From Cruorifilaria tuberocauda (lineage: Eukaryota > Nematoda > Chromadorea > Rhabditida > Onchocercidae), in assembly GCA_013365365.1 (NCBI GenBank), contig JABVXU010000160.1, positions 47,223-111,222 of the forward strand: a DNA stretch of 64,000 nt. The letters run 5' to 3'. Below the pieces are notes generated by a model that was given only the letters and a program-made list of their open reading frames with translations, was not told where the DNA came from and did no database searches. Below, piece after piece: positions 11,901-26,900 of the stretch (position 1 is its first letter; each line of letters starts with the position of its first letter). The translations under genes and the position numbers were made by a program.

Positions 11901-14900
11901 TATTTTAGAATAGAGGGGAGCTATTCAAAAAAAGAAGCATGGCTTTTATTATAATTGCGGCCTTCTTGTCCTGTTATTCGGAAAATTTTAATAGTCCTTT
12001 TTAGGCGTTGCGCTTTGAAGGACTGATGACATTTGAAGATATAAAGGTTTTTCAAATGATTTCTCTTCCTCTAGAACAGCAAGCTAAACTCATCTGCTAT
12101 TCCTAATGGCTTATTTGATAGTGTGAGGTGAATTTACCCGCGTTTTAAAGATTCAATAAGTTCAGGTGGCATACAGTATTGTCGGGATATCATTTTTTTG
12201 TAGATTTATGATATTTCTAACTTATTTTTGAAATTGATGTTGAAACATCAGTAAGTGTCTCAATGCTGCTAAATGCATTTATGAAATCAATATAACGGCG
12301 GACATTTTATTTGTGGCAACTGCTTTGCTAGAAATTGCTTCAATATTCAAATATTGCAACATATAATGAAGTGGAAATGTCAAAGTTTTCATCACATTTT
12401 GATTCTAATATTGTTTGTAAATTGATAATGGTGTTGAAGAATTTATCTTCTGCTGCTCGCCTAGAGATGATTTAGCTTCTGTTTCTCAACCTCCCACTTT
12501 TTAACTTTTCTCTGAATGTCTTTTGTAAAAACCACCCTTCCAGGAGCATAAATTTCTTATGATAATATGAACTATTGAGTTGAAAATTATATTTGATAAA
12601 ATAAAGGAAATTACTTGAAAAAAGAATAACATGATGCCTAATGGAAAGGTTCATTGTGTTTCGTAATTTAAAAGATCAAAGTGCTCGACAGATAGATTGC
12701 CAGATAGTAACAAAAACAATTTTATAGGTTACGACAAATACGTAAGAAATACGTGGTTTATTGTTTGTTACTTTTAATCAGATTTATATCTAAGTCAGAA
12801 AATCAACACTCTTAATTTGCACTTACCATTTTTGATTTTTGTTTACAGAACTCTCGAACATCATTTTGAGTTTTCATTTCATAATGTATAATTTCCAAAA
12901 CATTTTTATCCTCAAATAAGTACAGATGTTCGTCCCGTTTTCTTTTCCATTTTTAAGATGTTTGTAAAACAAATACTGAGGAATTACAGTGAATATCTGA
13001 GTCACAGAATGGTTGATAGAGATACGACTGATGATATTTTGTAAGGAATCATTAGTGCTTCTATCTAATCAGAAGTATATATATCTCGTCCCACTCTAGT
13101 TGTAGTATTTATGCGTGGATGGATTATTAAGCACCTGCACTAGATGTGACAAGTCTGCAATATAGACATACACCCACTCTTGGATTCGTTATTAAAATAT
13201 AGACATACTCAATGCAATATACATACCCGCCTTTAGATTCATTATTAAAATATTAAAACGATGCTTTGCTAAGAAGCTATCAAATAGATTATAATTTAAG
13301 TTGTCATTCATTGATCTGTTTTAATTCACTTTCCAACATTCGGTAGCTTTTGAATCATTATGAGTTTTCTCTATTCTTCTATCCTTATTTTTATTTCTTC
13401 TTTAAATTTCTTACTCGCGTTATTTTTGACGTTATTTCTGATCCGGTTGAATCCGATGTTGCTACAATTTGCTTTTCCCATTAAAATTCCTACCATGCAT
13501 GTTGCTGATATGATATTGGAATTTCGGATTCGGATTCACCCTACGACTATTCCACCGAATACTTTTCGATTTTGTCCAACTTCGCCATACTTGGTTCATT
13601 TCTCATTACTCTGAAAAGAATGAATCCAATTTCTTTTTTTTTTCATTTTTCACACGCAATGAAAACATATTCCTGCAGTAGCTTTCTTTGTTGCTTATAT
13701 CTTGTTCAATCATAAATTTCAATGAAACAAGAAAGAGGTTTATTTAAAAAAAAAGTCCATCAGGAAGATATTATGACGCTGAAATCCTTCGTCTTGGACT
13801 TCAGAGCGTTATACAGAGGCTTCTCCTCTCATTCAAAAAAAAGCAATAATTTGTCTTTTCTTACATATGAAGATAATGCTTTTTCATCTGCTTCTGTTTA
13901 CCCTCTCTCTTTCCTCCTCCCTAAAAGGCCAACCGTATTCATTCTGAGTGCTTTTGTTAAGATCGTGCTATGTAGGTGTTCATAGCTACAGCTAATTAAG
14001 GTTTTTTTAGGTTTTTTAAGGTCTTTTTCTTGTTCATTTCTACTGGGTTTCCTTCATTTTCTTAAATTTTTAAGCCAGAATAAGACAACAAAATAATAGA
14101 AATAATCGTCCAGAATTAAGCTTAGGAATTGTTTCGAACAGAAAACATCCTCCGGATCATCCAATATCAATACGTCTGCTCAGTAGTACACTGTGGTGTT
14201 TGGTTCACCTTCCACGAATAGTTATTTCATTTTATGAGGAAAAGGTTCGCCTCCTTGTCTTCTTTCTGATTCCTTCACCATTGTAAATATTGATAGATAC
14301 GATTCGAGCAGAAAAAAATCAACAAGACATGTGAATGTTGCGCCAGCTGTGACAGTTGCTATCGGATGCCAGTTGCAGCTTACAGTCAAGAAAGAGGTGC
14401 ATATATGATCGGTTTCAGTCAACTGAGTACAGAAATCGGCATTAATTTGAAATTAGTTACGGTTGTTTCGACGGAAACCAAAGTTGTCCTTAATTCTAAA
14501 GTTTTGGAAATTCCACAACCAGCTGAGGTAGAAGTGAAATCAAACTTGTCACTGATGTTGAAAGAAGAGGAACAAGGCGAAGAAGTTTTGGCACTGCCGA
14601 GCCCCGGCACATTGAATGATATGATGTCAAAAGTTCAAAGTAAGTTGAAGTTCTAAGTTTTCGAATTTTTCAATTTCAACTAATCAATATTCTGCTTAGT
14701 CTGTTTCAAATTACTTTCAATGTAAAATTACCATCACATATGTGAAATCTACTGACACTAATGACCGAACTCTACTACTTTTTCTTATAAAACTTGAAAG
14801 TTATTTGTTTCCCATATACTTTTTTTGCTTCTCTTTAAGGAATAAAAAGTCGTATTGATAGTTAACAAGAAGAGTGCTGGATGTCTACCGGCATCACGGC

Positions 14901-17900
14901 AGTCTATTTTTCTTTGAATATTGCTTCAATTTCGTTAATTTGAATATTCAGAGTCATTTTAGCTGATCTTATATTTTTTTTTTACATTTTCATTTCTTAT
15001 CTTCTAGAAATTTTTAGCTTAATAAATTATGCATATGATAAGATTTGTTAGTTAAACAACAAATAAGATAACTGATGCTGAACATACAAATGAATTCAAA
15101 ATATGTTGTCTTTAAGTTCGACGCATTTTTTTGCTGCTATTAATCTGTTTGAAAAATAATTAGCATTAATATTTGTCGTAAAATAAAAAGAATAAAACAA
15201 CCGAGCAATCTGAAATTAGTGCATTTTCGTTTTTTCGAAGTAATCGTTATTTACAACTAACTATTTTTGGACAAATTCATTAGTCATGCAGGAAATGTGT
15301 GTTAGACGTACTCCTGTTTTCTTGATTGTAGCCTGAATTTCAAACATTAAATCTTCCTTTCAATTTATCTGCTATCAATACATGTGCTAATCGAAAGTTC
15401 GTTTTTAAAAATGTTGCAGTATTTTTTTCATCACCACTTAATCGAAGAACAAAAGAGAAACGCAAAAAGTGATTTCTTTTCCAATTTTTTTCAAGTATTG
15501 TCTTGTTATCTGTAATGATATTAATAGTCATTGTTTGTGAAGATATCTGACAGTGAATGCGCTTTTCCATTCTTAGCATAATTTATTTCTTTTTAGCCAA
15601 CTGTTCCCTCTCTCGTCGTGCTTCTATTTCATTTTCATAAATACATTATCCATATATTTTCCAACCTTGTCATATTTTATGAAATTATCAAGATAAGCTG
15701 ATTTCGCATCTGTTTTCCTTCTCTTTATAATGAAATAAATAGAAATATCGGTGCATATGGATGATAGAAATATTTGTGGAATTGATATTTGGTAATTTGC
15801 GAAAGCTACTTTAATGCATGCGGACTGTTTGTTGTGGTGATGGAGGAAGAAGAGGACGGGTTGTATTCGACATTTTAGTAGGAGGAAAACAATTGTCAGA
15901 TTTATTAGGGAAGCGAGGAGCACTTACCGCGATGGAATACTTACAGGGGTCTGTGCGGTGTGTGTGTGTGTATCTGTATTTGTATGTGTGTTTGGAATAG
16001 GAGAAAGGTCAGTATGTCGTTGTCCTCTTTTATGGTGAAAGTGAATACGACATGGAGTCACATCTGCTCCTTAAAACGATTAGCATTCAACCACTCCTCC
16101 ACTTTCTCATCTCTTATATTCACCTGTTTTTTTTCAGTAATATACAGATAAAATAATTTACTGAATTCAAACTATTTGGTATTCTTTTCCTCATTTCATT
16201 CCTTCATTTTATCATTTTCATCATATTTCTTCTTTCTTGTATATGTCGCGTAGGGAAGTTTCATGTTAAGCTGCTTTTCGAGAAAGTTCTATTTGAAAAA
16301 ATCTCCTTCACTTTCTACAATGTTAATTTACTTTGATTTCATTTTTTCTAAATGCTGATAAATTCAGAAAGAAAATATATTCGATTCTGAATGAAAAGCA
16401 GTAAATTGAGGATGAATTGAGACTTAGTTGGAGTATTGAAACTTGTTTTATTATCAAAACAATGTGTTGCAGATGTTGAGAGAAAAAGAGAGGTGGTAAG
16501 GGGAATAATCTAATTTTATTTCAATTTCAATAAATCATTTTTTCGCAATTTTTCGAGGCTCTCTGCTTTAAGTAATAAGATCTACTTGTAATTTAAATCG
16601 ACTGGTTATACTAATATTGTTGGAATTAACTATGAAACTTAAGGAAATAATGAAAAATATGCAAAAAAAATTGTAGTTTTTAGTCACTATATGATCACTA
16701 TTTGCTTTTTAGATAAACTGCATCACATACAATAAGATTACATATATATTAAATGAATTTGGAACAATATTCTGAATTTTCCTAAAATTTTTGCTGGAAA
16801 GGTAATGACAATTTCAAATGATACTCGTAAGAAATGAACGGGAAAGGGGAAGAAAGGTTGGGATGACCCGAATGGTAATGTCCTTATGGTTGAATAGCGT
16901 TGAAATAAAGCAAGTACATAGTCTTTTTGCGCAACAGTGAGTTGAGCCGTGAGTAAATGATCAAATATCAGAATCATTCTCGCAACTAAACTAATAAAAG
17001 AATGAATAAAGGATCAAACTGCATTTTTGCAATTTTTTAGCATTTTTGCTGTTGAAGATTGAAGTCATCCAAGTTAATAAATACTTAAAACAGTACATGT
17101 ATCACATCTCCATTTCATTGGTGGGAAAATAGAATGAGATAATTCTATGATCTTTTATCATCTAATATGGTCGTTTAAGATGATCGTTTAAGGACCAGCA
17201 GGAAAGTGACCTGAACGAAAAGAAGAGCGAGTTGGACAACATCTAATTAGAAAAGACACTATGTTTACTTTAGAGAAATTTGCACTTGAAACAGAGAGAA
17301 TGAGTGAAGAGAACTGATTGAAGGAATGAGAAGCGAAGGCTGCCATTGTGTGTCTGTCATCGAAAATGAGAAAAGATTGCATTTCAGGATGCGCTGGTAT
17401 GATAAATGGACTGTTGTCAAACTGATTTGCACATTCTATCACTGATTGGAAAATATTCGCTTTTCATTCATCCTTCCCTCTCTGGCATCATTTTTTCATT
17501 GATAACTCGACAGCCGTCTTCATCATCTTCATCTTTCACTTTCTTACCTTTTAGCTTTTTTACTAACTTTTTTCGAGATTTCTATATTTTTCCCTTTTAG
17601 CCTTAGCGGTCTTTTTTATTTAGTGCAAAAATTTTAACAATTATTACTCCGTAAATTAGCTTTGCATAATTAAATATATTTAAATGGTAGGCGAAAATGA
17701 TCATTTATGTTGCAGATCATCGAACACATTATCTTTGATCTCTTGTCTTTCTCTAAAATATCTGCACTTTAGATGCGAGTAATTATGTTTATTTAAGCGA
17801 TCCCCAATGTGTCCTGTTCACGCGATGATTATCAGAAGGGAAGATATGTAGGAACGAGTAAGAGATAGTGCACTGTGTAAGATAGGAATAATAATTAGTA

Positions 17901-20900
17901 GTTCGTTTAGTGATTTAGAGTTGGTATGTTCAGTAGTTAACTTTATTAGTTTTATTATGATATAATCCACATACTATAGCAGGATTATTTTCCTACGATC
18001 AATGAAACTTTTTAAAAGTATATTATTCAGTTACACTTGAGAGATTAGTTAATAATGCTAATTAACATTAATTGTAATTTATAGCTATGTTCATTAGGTG
18101 CTACTTCATTTGAAAAGCTTTCATTTGCAAAAAAATTTAAAGAATGAAAGGAAGAATAGCATTGTGATATAGTTGCTATAGTTGTATGTCGTCGTGCTGA
18201 TTTACTGATGTGATCTTCACTAAGTTTGTTATTTTGACAGAACTGAAAACCTTTCATTTCGTTCATTTGACTTAAAGGTGTTCTCTCTACTTCATCTACT
18301 TCATCTAACAGAAAGGTTACGAACATTTGCTGTAGCAGAATGAAACCTGTTTGATGGTGATGTTGAACAACCGAAATTGATTTTTTGTAATTTATTAAGA
18401 GTACTTTATCATCTAATGCCGTCTCGTGATTGAGAAAAAACGTGTAGGATTATCAGAAGTGTAGCAAAGTTGTTAATTAATAAATTCCATTTCACTGTTT
18501 TTCATATTTTAATGGAGAGAAATTAGTATCAGTGATTGTAATTCGTTTCTCGAGAAATACATCATTGGTTTTAGAAATTAAAATCAATTAATGCCATATT
18601 TTTCAAAAAATGCATAACGCTTGCAAATGTATATATAGGGACATGGTGAATTCGAAATGAGAAGTTAGTGAGAATAAATAAATTTTGCTTTTTATTTTTT
18701 TCCGGAATGAAATGGAATAAAGAACAAAATGAATGAGAAATAAGGAGCTAGGTAATTATCTGGTTATGTAGTTCAGTTTCAGTATTCATGTATTCAGTAT
18801 ATTTAAGGAATCCGTTTTACAACTTCCCGTCCTCTTCATTTCCTGCTTTTCAATATTCTGACGCGGATGTTAACTAAAATGCTCGTTTACCATCGAATGT
18901 GTATGTGTTTTAAGGCAATAAAATTGCTTTCAGAGCTACACAGCAGCTTCACAACCTCTTTTTTGTTGTTCCATTCCGTCAATGACTGCCGCCAATGCTT
19001 GCCTTTTCTCAGTTTCAGATCTAGTCTAGACTCATTTTTCCCTTTCGAGCTTCCATTATCCTATTCCAATTTACTCATTTTATTTGCCTCTCATGAATAA
19101 ACTTGATTTTCTTGCTGGTTGCTCGTTCTACTGCCAGTGTCATAAAACTGAAACGGTACAAGCAAATGATACTTGAATGGGATATATTTAAACTTTAAGT
19201 GAAGCATTATAATCTAATAAGACTCAGTACTTACCATATGAGTTCCCAAATAAGGCAAGAATTTAATGAGTTTTCAAACATTATACCTTTGACTTTCTAA
19301 CTTTTTCTCGAGATTCTAAGCGATGTAATCATGTCGTTCCAATGCGCAACCAGGTATAGAAGCTATTGACGCCACTGATGATGACAAGATGAAGATTCCG
19401 ATAGAATTTCTTGGTTTCTTTCTTGAAAGGATAATGATTGTATTTTGCTGACACATCGAAAATGGAATAAAATGCAGATTTTTGCTTAGGTTAAACGCAA
19501 AATTTGTATTATATTGAAAGCTTTACGTGAGCAGTAGTGCAGAGGAGCTTCATATTTTTAAATAAATCTTTCTCGTTTTGTTTTTTGAATTTTCCGTTGT
19601 CAATCAATTTGACTGTTCAACAGTACTACTCTATTAGTTGTCAGCGGTAGCTGTACAATAAGTGAACGCGTTCTAACTTTTTTGCATTGTCAATCCTCCA
19701 ATTCTCCACTTTCCTCCTCCCACCTTCACTCCAGTTTCCCTCCCTGCTCACATCAGTTTTCAATGAAAACTTGAATCTTTCCATATTTCCCTTTTCCTAT
19801 CAATTCCTATCCTCTGGTTGATCATATTATTCTTCAATTTTGTTTGCATCTTTGTCATTTTTTCGTAGAAGAAAATTTCCTTGCTTACTACTGCTAAAAG
19901 GATTCGTTCTGAAGCATCAAGAAATATGAGCAATAAATTTTTGTCCATTTTTCTAGTAATTATTTCTCGGAGACTTTTTATCTGAAAATCAAACAAAGTA
20001 TGCTAGCAAATTTCATACATATACCATTTTAACAATGTGTGTGATCCCATGGTGTTATTTTTTCATTTGTAACAAATAACAATTACTTGTAGGAACATTA
20101 TATGTTAAGAACGACTCACAAGAAACATTTCGCGTCTTTATTAAGGTCCCATAGCCATCTGTTATTAGGGAAACAACTTCCTCTTTATCTCATCTCACAA
20201 TAGAGATCTGTATTAGATCTTTCTCTTTTAGTTCATTAAATGCACATTTATATCCAACTAGCAAATGGACAAAATTATTCTTTCTTCCTCATTAATATCT
20301 TTTTTTTCACTCATTGTTTCCTCTTTATGCTTTTCTTCGGTTTTTATTGTATTTTCAGTCGGTCAGCACTTTTTCTAATTTTTTTTTACTTTTCACACTT
20401 GAAGCAGAACACAAATAATGTTATAAAGACGAGAAAGATAAATAAGACGTGGAAGTACATACGTTTGTCCTTCAATTAAGAAAAAAAGGAAATCTTTTGT
20501 ATATTTTGATCAGTTTAATCGCATGTTTTCAGAATGATTTCACGATGTGCTTTATGGGAAGTTGACAGGTAGAGAGGTATTAAATGATAGTGTGAGATGG
20601 TGAAAGATTTAGACGACTTTTGAAAAGTAAGCTCTTAAGGTAATATCCTTTAAAGGCAACTCTTTATATGAACACAGTGCGTTTACTATCAAAAATTTGA
20701 TTATTTTTTTTCTTCGTGGAGATTGAAGTGTAGTTCCGATGTAATTTAAAATTCATCCTTCCTCTTTGATTTAAGAGCAGTTCTTCAGCTCATACCAGTG
20801 TAAAGAAATTTAAGCAGTAAATAACTGATTTTTAAACTATTAACAAGAATATCTGTATATATATATATATTCACCATCAAAATTGATAATTATATTTTCA

Positions 20901-23900
20901 CGACCTTATAGTGTTTGTGTGATAAGGTGAATATTCACTGAGTTCCTCAGGACTCAATTGATTTCACGCTTGATAGCAAAGCACTGAATGAGGGTATTCA
21001 GATCTTTATTTATAGTCATATAAATAATAAATGATACATGCATGAATAAATTCGGTAACCGATTTATTATTGCTGGGGATGAGAGTAGGATGCGCTGCGC
21101 TGTATGATCGCTTCTAACTTTGTTAGCTTATTAATTAGTTGTGCTTCTGTTTCTCTCTATATATCCCTTACAACCGCCGACAACCTTCCTCTTCTCGTCG
21201 ACTTATTAAACCTCTTTCATCTGCATTATTATATTTCCTCATTTCAATTCTTATTAGAGTTTTCACTAAAAATCTGGTTCTTCCATGCGAATAAATTAGT
21301 ATTTCACATTTGAGATAAGTGTGAGAGTTTCTTTTGTGATTAACTTTATAAAAGAATGACATATTTCTCTTTATTCATTACTACTTGCAAATAAGTCAGA
21401 ATTATGTATCTTCTTATTTCCATAACATACTTTTATATCCATATTAAAGCGGTCATATATTCACTACCATTTTGCTACACATCTAAAATCTTCAAATCAT
21501 ATCAGCAATTAAAATAAATGAATAATCATATCATATTGGTCGATTTGCTGGATAATTAATTATGTTTGGTCTAGTAACAGTTCTCATGACAATGTTGGTA
21601 AATGATATCTTGTAAATCTTAAATTGATCATTATTATTAATTATTATCATCAAATACTATCATTAATTGTTATTAATATTAATTATCAACATTAATTACT
21701 GATGACAGTGATTTATTAATTATTAATATAATTAATTATTATTGTTTCACTATTAATTATTATTATTATCGTTATTATTACATTATTATTATTTGGTCAT
21801 GTTAGTGTCTTTTACAACCATACATCATTATTGAGATTGATCCAATTCAGATTCATCATTAAGGGTTTGATATTCTAAATTATTAGTTTTACTGATAAAA
21901 ATTTTAAATTCGACGGAAGTTATTATTGTAGAAGTAACGCTTTGATGGGTTTGATGAAATCAGGTAATTGTTATGAAAGTTATTTTTACTTTTTAATTTA
22001 TCGGTCTATCTGTTGCAGTGTATCCGGCTCCAAATTCGGCATCAACTAATCAGCAATCAAATCTGCAACCTCAGCAGTATTCACCCATTGGTGCGCAAAT
22101 GACGTCTTTTTATCAATAAATTTTGAACATAATTTTGGATTTAAAAAAAATGCTGATTAATTAAAATTTATTTTTTACGATGGAAAAAGTGAATCTATTA
22201 ATTGGAATTAAGGACTTTGCAACATATTCGCTTGTAAAAAATGAATAGCTTAACTTTCAGTGCACAAATGAAAATTAGTTCTGCCTATTATTACATATAG
22301 AAGTAGATGATATATGTAACTATAAATCTGGGGGCCTATCGTGATTTGTTACTATCAATTTTATTACCTTATAAATAGTTTGGTTATAGTAAGAAATTTT
22401 CTGCTAATGAGATATCTTTGGAAAAAGGAAACATATATGAGAAAACTTTCGAATACATTTTTTTGCACTGCTTGATCTGTTTCTGTTGATAGCAATAAAA
22501 GAATCCTTTTCATTGTTATTGCTTAATGTTCTATATTTTGTAAAGTTGATGCATATTTTAGTGAAAGTTTAATAAGCCGTTAGGAGGTTAATCTGTTATT
22601 CTTTCTTCTTCGTTCGAGATAAGATTAAGAATAAAACGGTCAAGTTTGATAATTCAGACTTTTTTTTTTAATTTTTGATGAAAATGAGGTTTTTATTAGT
22701 GCTTTTTATTCTTAAATGAAACTTCTCCATTTCCCATCGAAAAAAATTGATTTGGATTTGTTTGAAAAGTAATCATATGATTAACTAATGACTTTATGTT
22801 ATCCATCAAGAAGCTTATTACAGCAAGATATTCAGCACCAGGAGCAGTACAAAGCCAAGCACCTGCTGCTCCGATAAATTCATGTTATCAGACACCATCT
22901 GGTCACGATATGCGCTCACCCCAGCTAATGTCTCCAACTCAAGCTTCAGTTCCAGGTGCTGTTTCGCAAGCTGCTGGCGGTGGTTTAACACCTCCCATAG
23001 TTAATAACACCGCATTGCAGCGGAGTATTTCAAATAGTACGTTAATTTTCAATGAATTTTTTTCATTTATTTTTCTTAGCACTTCTTGTGGATTTACACT
23101 AGTTTTTAAAGAAATACGTATTATTTGGAGTTTTTCCGGAGCCAGTTTGCTCATCTTAAATATTTTGAAATACTTGCCTATTGCCTATTAAATCTTTTTA
23201 AAGAATTAGAAATTTATTTTCCCTTTAATTTGGAATTTTTTGCAAATAAAGTTATCAAATTTTTAATAGACGTTAATATATATTGCTTTTTAGTGGATAT
23301 GCAACCAAGTGGTAGTCCTGCGGTGAATTCTCCTCACATTCGCATGGTACAACAGACGGCACCTTTCTACGGACATGACCCAAATGTTGCTGGAAGTGGT
23401 ATTATTTTTACTGTGATTTGATCAATTATAGATCAAATTAGAAAAAACTTTTTTGAAGAATTAGATACAAAAATATTTTAATACTGGAAAATTACAGTAC
23501 AATCGGATATGTGTCTTGTCGGTTGTTTCTTTGTGGTTATTGAACATGAGAAAGTGCTGGTGGATCGTTTAGATGTACAGGAAATAGGTGCCGTTGTTAG
23601 ATTACATGGTGGTGAAATCGAGTTCGGTGTACGAGCTTATAACAATGTGAACAGTGAACGGGTAACTCATGTCATCTGCGAATCAATGCGGCATCCCTTA
23701 GTTCAACAGGTGGTGATGAGAATTATTGTGAATTCATACATTGCATATAATTTCATACATTTCAGTTTTTAAGTAAACTTTTCTGCAAGTTTGGCGAATT
23801 TTTCAGTTTTTGATTTTATGATTTACTCTGATCTAATCTAATTTTGATTTTAACGAAGCAATTTGCTAATATCAACTCATCTGATATGATATGAAGACGC

Positions 23901-26900
23901 ATAATTTACGTTGCTTAATCTCCCACATCTATAAGTATTAAAAGAATGTATCTAGTCCTTCTTGCCCATTTTTTTCTATTTTCCTCATTACATGACGTCA
24001 ATTTGAACTTTATAGGCATTGAAAAGGGGTAAGCGATGTGTAACATTGCATTGGTTAAATGATGTTCTTATAAAGAAACATCTTGAAGCACCCTGGCGTG
24101 TTTTTCATTTGCCAACTTTTTGGACCGATAATCACAGACCAGCTGCTGGCAAAGTATGAATTGAAATAATTTTGTTGGATTTTATAAATTCTATAATTAA
24201 AGAAACACTATCAATTAATCAAAAATAGAAAATTAGCAAATCAAGAAAAATTTTAGTTGCAGAGCATGGTAGCATATTTGGAGTGCAGATACTCTGGAAT
24301 TTTTAAGAAATCATCACTAAATTTGTGATTAATTCGTTGCTCTGTTTTAAATTTTCTCGTTAATTTAACATTCTTCATAAACACCATTTTCTAGATAATA
24401 GCAATAAATGGCTTCAGTGAAAACGAACGATGTGGTGTACGAATGATGATTACTGCTATAGGAGCCCGCTATACTCCCCATATTACTAGTCATAATCATT
24501 ATTTGGTCACAAAAACGTAGGGAAATTTTTATTTTTGTGTATCGCAGTTATAATTAAAGCTATTGTGAATTATGAAGCCTCATTAATTCACATTTAAAGT
24601 TACATTTTTTTTTTGTATTTTTTCCATTTAGTAACGAAATTGAAGTTTAAAATATGGCTAATCTGTTAGCTAATGCAAAATGTTATTTCATAGTACATAA
24701 ATCAAGTAAGTCAGTTGTTATTTCAGATCTGAAGGCGAAAAAATAGAACGATGTCACGAAATGGGCATCTCAGTTGTAACATATCAGTGGTTGGTTGAAA
24801 TTTATCTAGGTATCAAAAACGCAGTGAATGAAAGTGAAAACTGTAGTCCCATTCCGGGAATGGTTTCCGATACGAATGCAACACCTTATAATATGGAACA
24901 CTATTCAGAAGCATGCAAGCAGTTCCTATGTTTGTGTTTCGCTTAAATTCGTCTTTGTTTAAAATCTCTAACCGAGTTAATCTTTAATTGTCTTTAACTG
25001 TTTCTGATTTTGAATTTGGTAAGAATTTTATGGATGCAATTAGAATTTTCTATAAGTTTCTCAATTTCATTCTGAAATTCGATCCCTGGTCATTTTATTG
25101 CTTTGTTAGTGAGCTATCGGAAAAGTTCAAATTGATCTAGAAATTAAATGAAAATCAAAGGGCATAAATTCTGTTCCAAAGAACAGTCAATGTGTAGAAT
25201 TAGTGATCGCTTCAAGAACACGTCAATATTATTAAAGTTGCTACTTCAAAATATTTTTACTCGTAATGTGAATAACTTTTATTAGTAAATCACATCTATG
25301 GTATTGGATAATTCCAACCTTAAAATGCAATTTGTTTATTTATCGGATGCTAATGATGTTAATTAAAGAATAACATTATTTCAGTTCCATGGAAAATACC
25401 AATTTTATTTGCAAATGAACAATGGCAGCGAGCACTGGAAATTAAAAGAAATGTGGAGAATGATAAAAATATTTTTCCAAATAAACGATTCCGGTAAGCA
25501 TCCAGGAGCGCCTTAACTTTGTATAGATGAGTTTGGAATTTAAGAAAAAATGAACTTCTGTTTACTCGGCTCTTTATAGTATGACAACTCCACCACCTAC
25601 CGATGAAGAAATTGAAACAGGAAGATCTGAAATAGGTACCCTCAAAGAAGTACCAGTGGTATGCTTCAGCGGTTTCACTCCCGAAGAAAAGGATGCATTA
25701 GGGAGAGTATGTTCCCATTTTCTGATGTTAAATTGAACTTTTTCTGATTGTTTGATTTTTGGCTTCTGATCGAATTTCTAGTCTGAAATGGTTAATTGTA
25801 GTATTGTTTAGGTAATATATGTAAAGTAATTGAGAATCATTGAAGGATCACTTCACATTAAATTTTTAGAATTCAGTTAACAGTTAAAATAAAACAATAG
25901 AATTTTTCTTCAGAAAATACGTTTTCTTGGTGGTGTGACTACCGAAAAAGTTCAGGAATGCACACATCTGGTAGTGCTTAATTTGTGGCGCACACTTAAG
26001 CTTCTGGAAGCAATAGCTTTAGGCAAGAATGTTGTTGGGCCAAATTGGGTTACCGATGGCTATCGATGCCGTGTTCTTCCAGGCAAGTTTTTGGAATTTT
26101 TGCAAAGCCGATAAAACTGTGCCCGATATCTCAAAATCATTTCCACTTAAAAGATTATTCTCAATTTGCCTCACAATTTAAAATACAGATTCACTGGATT
26201 ACTTTGCTCATGATGAAGAAAATGAAAAAGTATTTGGTTACAATCTGAAATATAGTGTTCTGAAAGCACGGTATCGAAAACTTTTTCAGGTATGCTTTGC
26301 AAATTGAGGTCTACGTAAATTAAATTTAAACTATTCAAGTCATCGTTTATGAGATGATAACTTTTGTACTTGAAAATGCGCATTCTTATTGGTTTGACTG
26401 CATTCTTCATTTCAGGATGTAACGTTTTACTTGACTCCGAGTGTCGAGCCATCTTACGAGGAATTACTGGCTTTGATTGAACTTGCCGGCGGTACCGTGT
26501 TAAGAGAAAGACCCCAACCACAATATGTCATACATTGTATCGAAGTAATGCAATTCACTTATTTTTAATACTTGAATCACAATAATGAAGGAACAACCGA
26601 TATTACTGCTTGCTGTTATTAATGAATTTCAATTTTTCCATTTTTTGCTCATAATTCGCAAATTTTGCAGACCGAGTCATTGTTGTTGCTAATTGGCAAT
26701 GACAGCGATGTACATTTATTGCAGTATTTAACTGATTGTGGAATGCGTACGTTTCATTAATCTTTATGATTATAATCACTTATCTGAGACTTCAATTTTT
26801 TTGATTTTGAGAAGACTTTGAAGCTGTTTTCAAATAAAGTAGACTTTTTTGTAGTTGTGCATAATGTGGAAATAATTTTAACGGGTATTTTGCGCCAAAA

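Larger units (their letters stand above)
9276..22018 (+). other. Very large PTIP intron 10 (12.7 kb)
   Basis: The intron runs from GTTAGT after CAG-T at 9275 to TGTTGCAG at 22018. Apart from the exon-like stretch at 14075-14639, it holds AT-rich sequence, a diverged tandem pair, TG and TA microsatellites and a TTA/ATT tract near its 3' end. Local open frames around 13360, 13722, 15818 and 17188 were examined and not accepted as genes. The size allows for a nested gene or alternative PTIP exons. Confidence 0.6.

Noticed and set aside
13722..13985. 87-codon frame upstream of the 14-kb exon-like segments
   Set aside because: No acceptor or donor links it to them, and the translation is Ser/Phe/Leu-rich without a domain.
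15818..16000. 60-codon frame running into the TG repeat
   Set aside because: Its end is simple sequence, and no clean exon borders were found, although its first 40 codons look less random.
17188..17442. 84-codon minus-strand frame, slightly GC-rich
   Set aside because: No recognisable motif and no consistent splice sites; an overlapping plus-strand frame is equally open.
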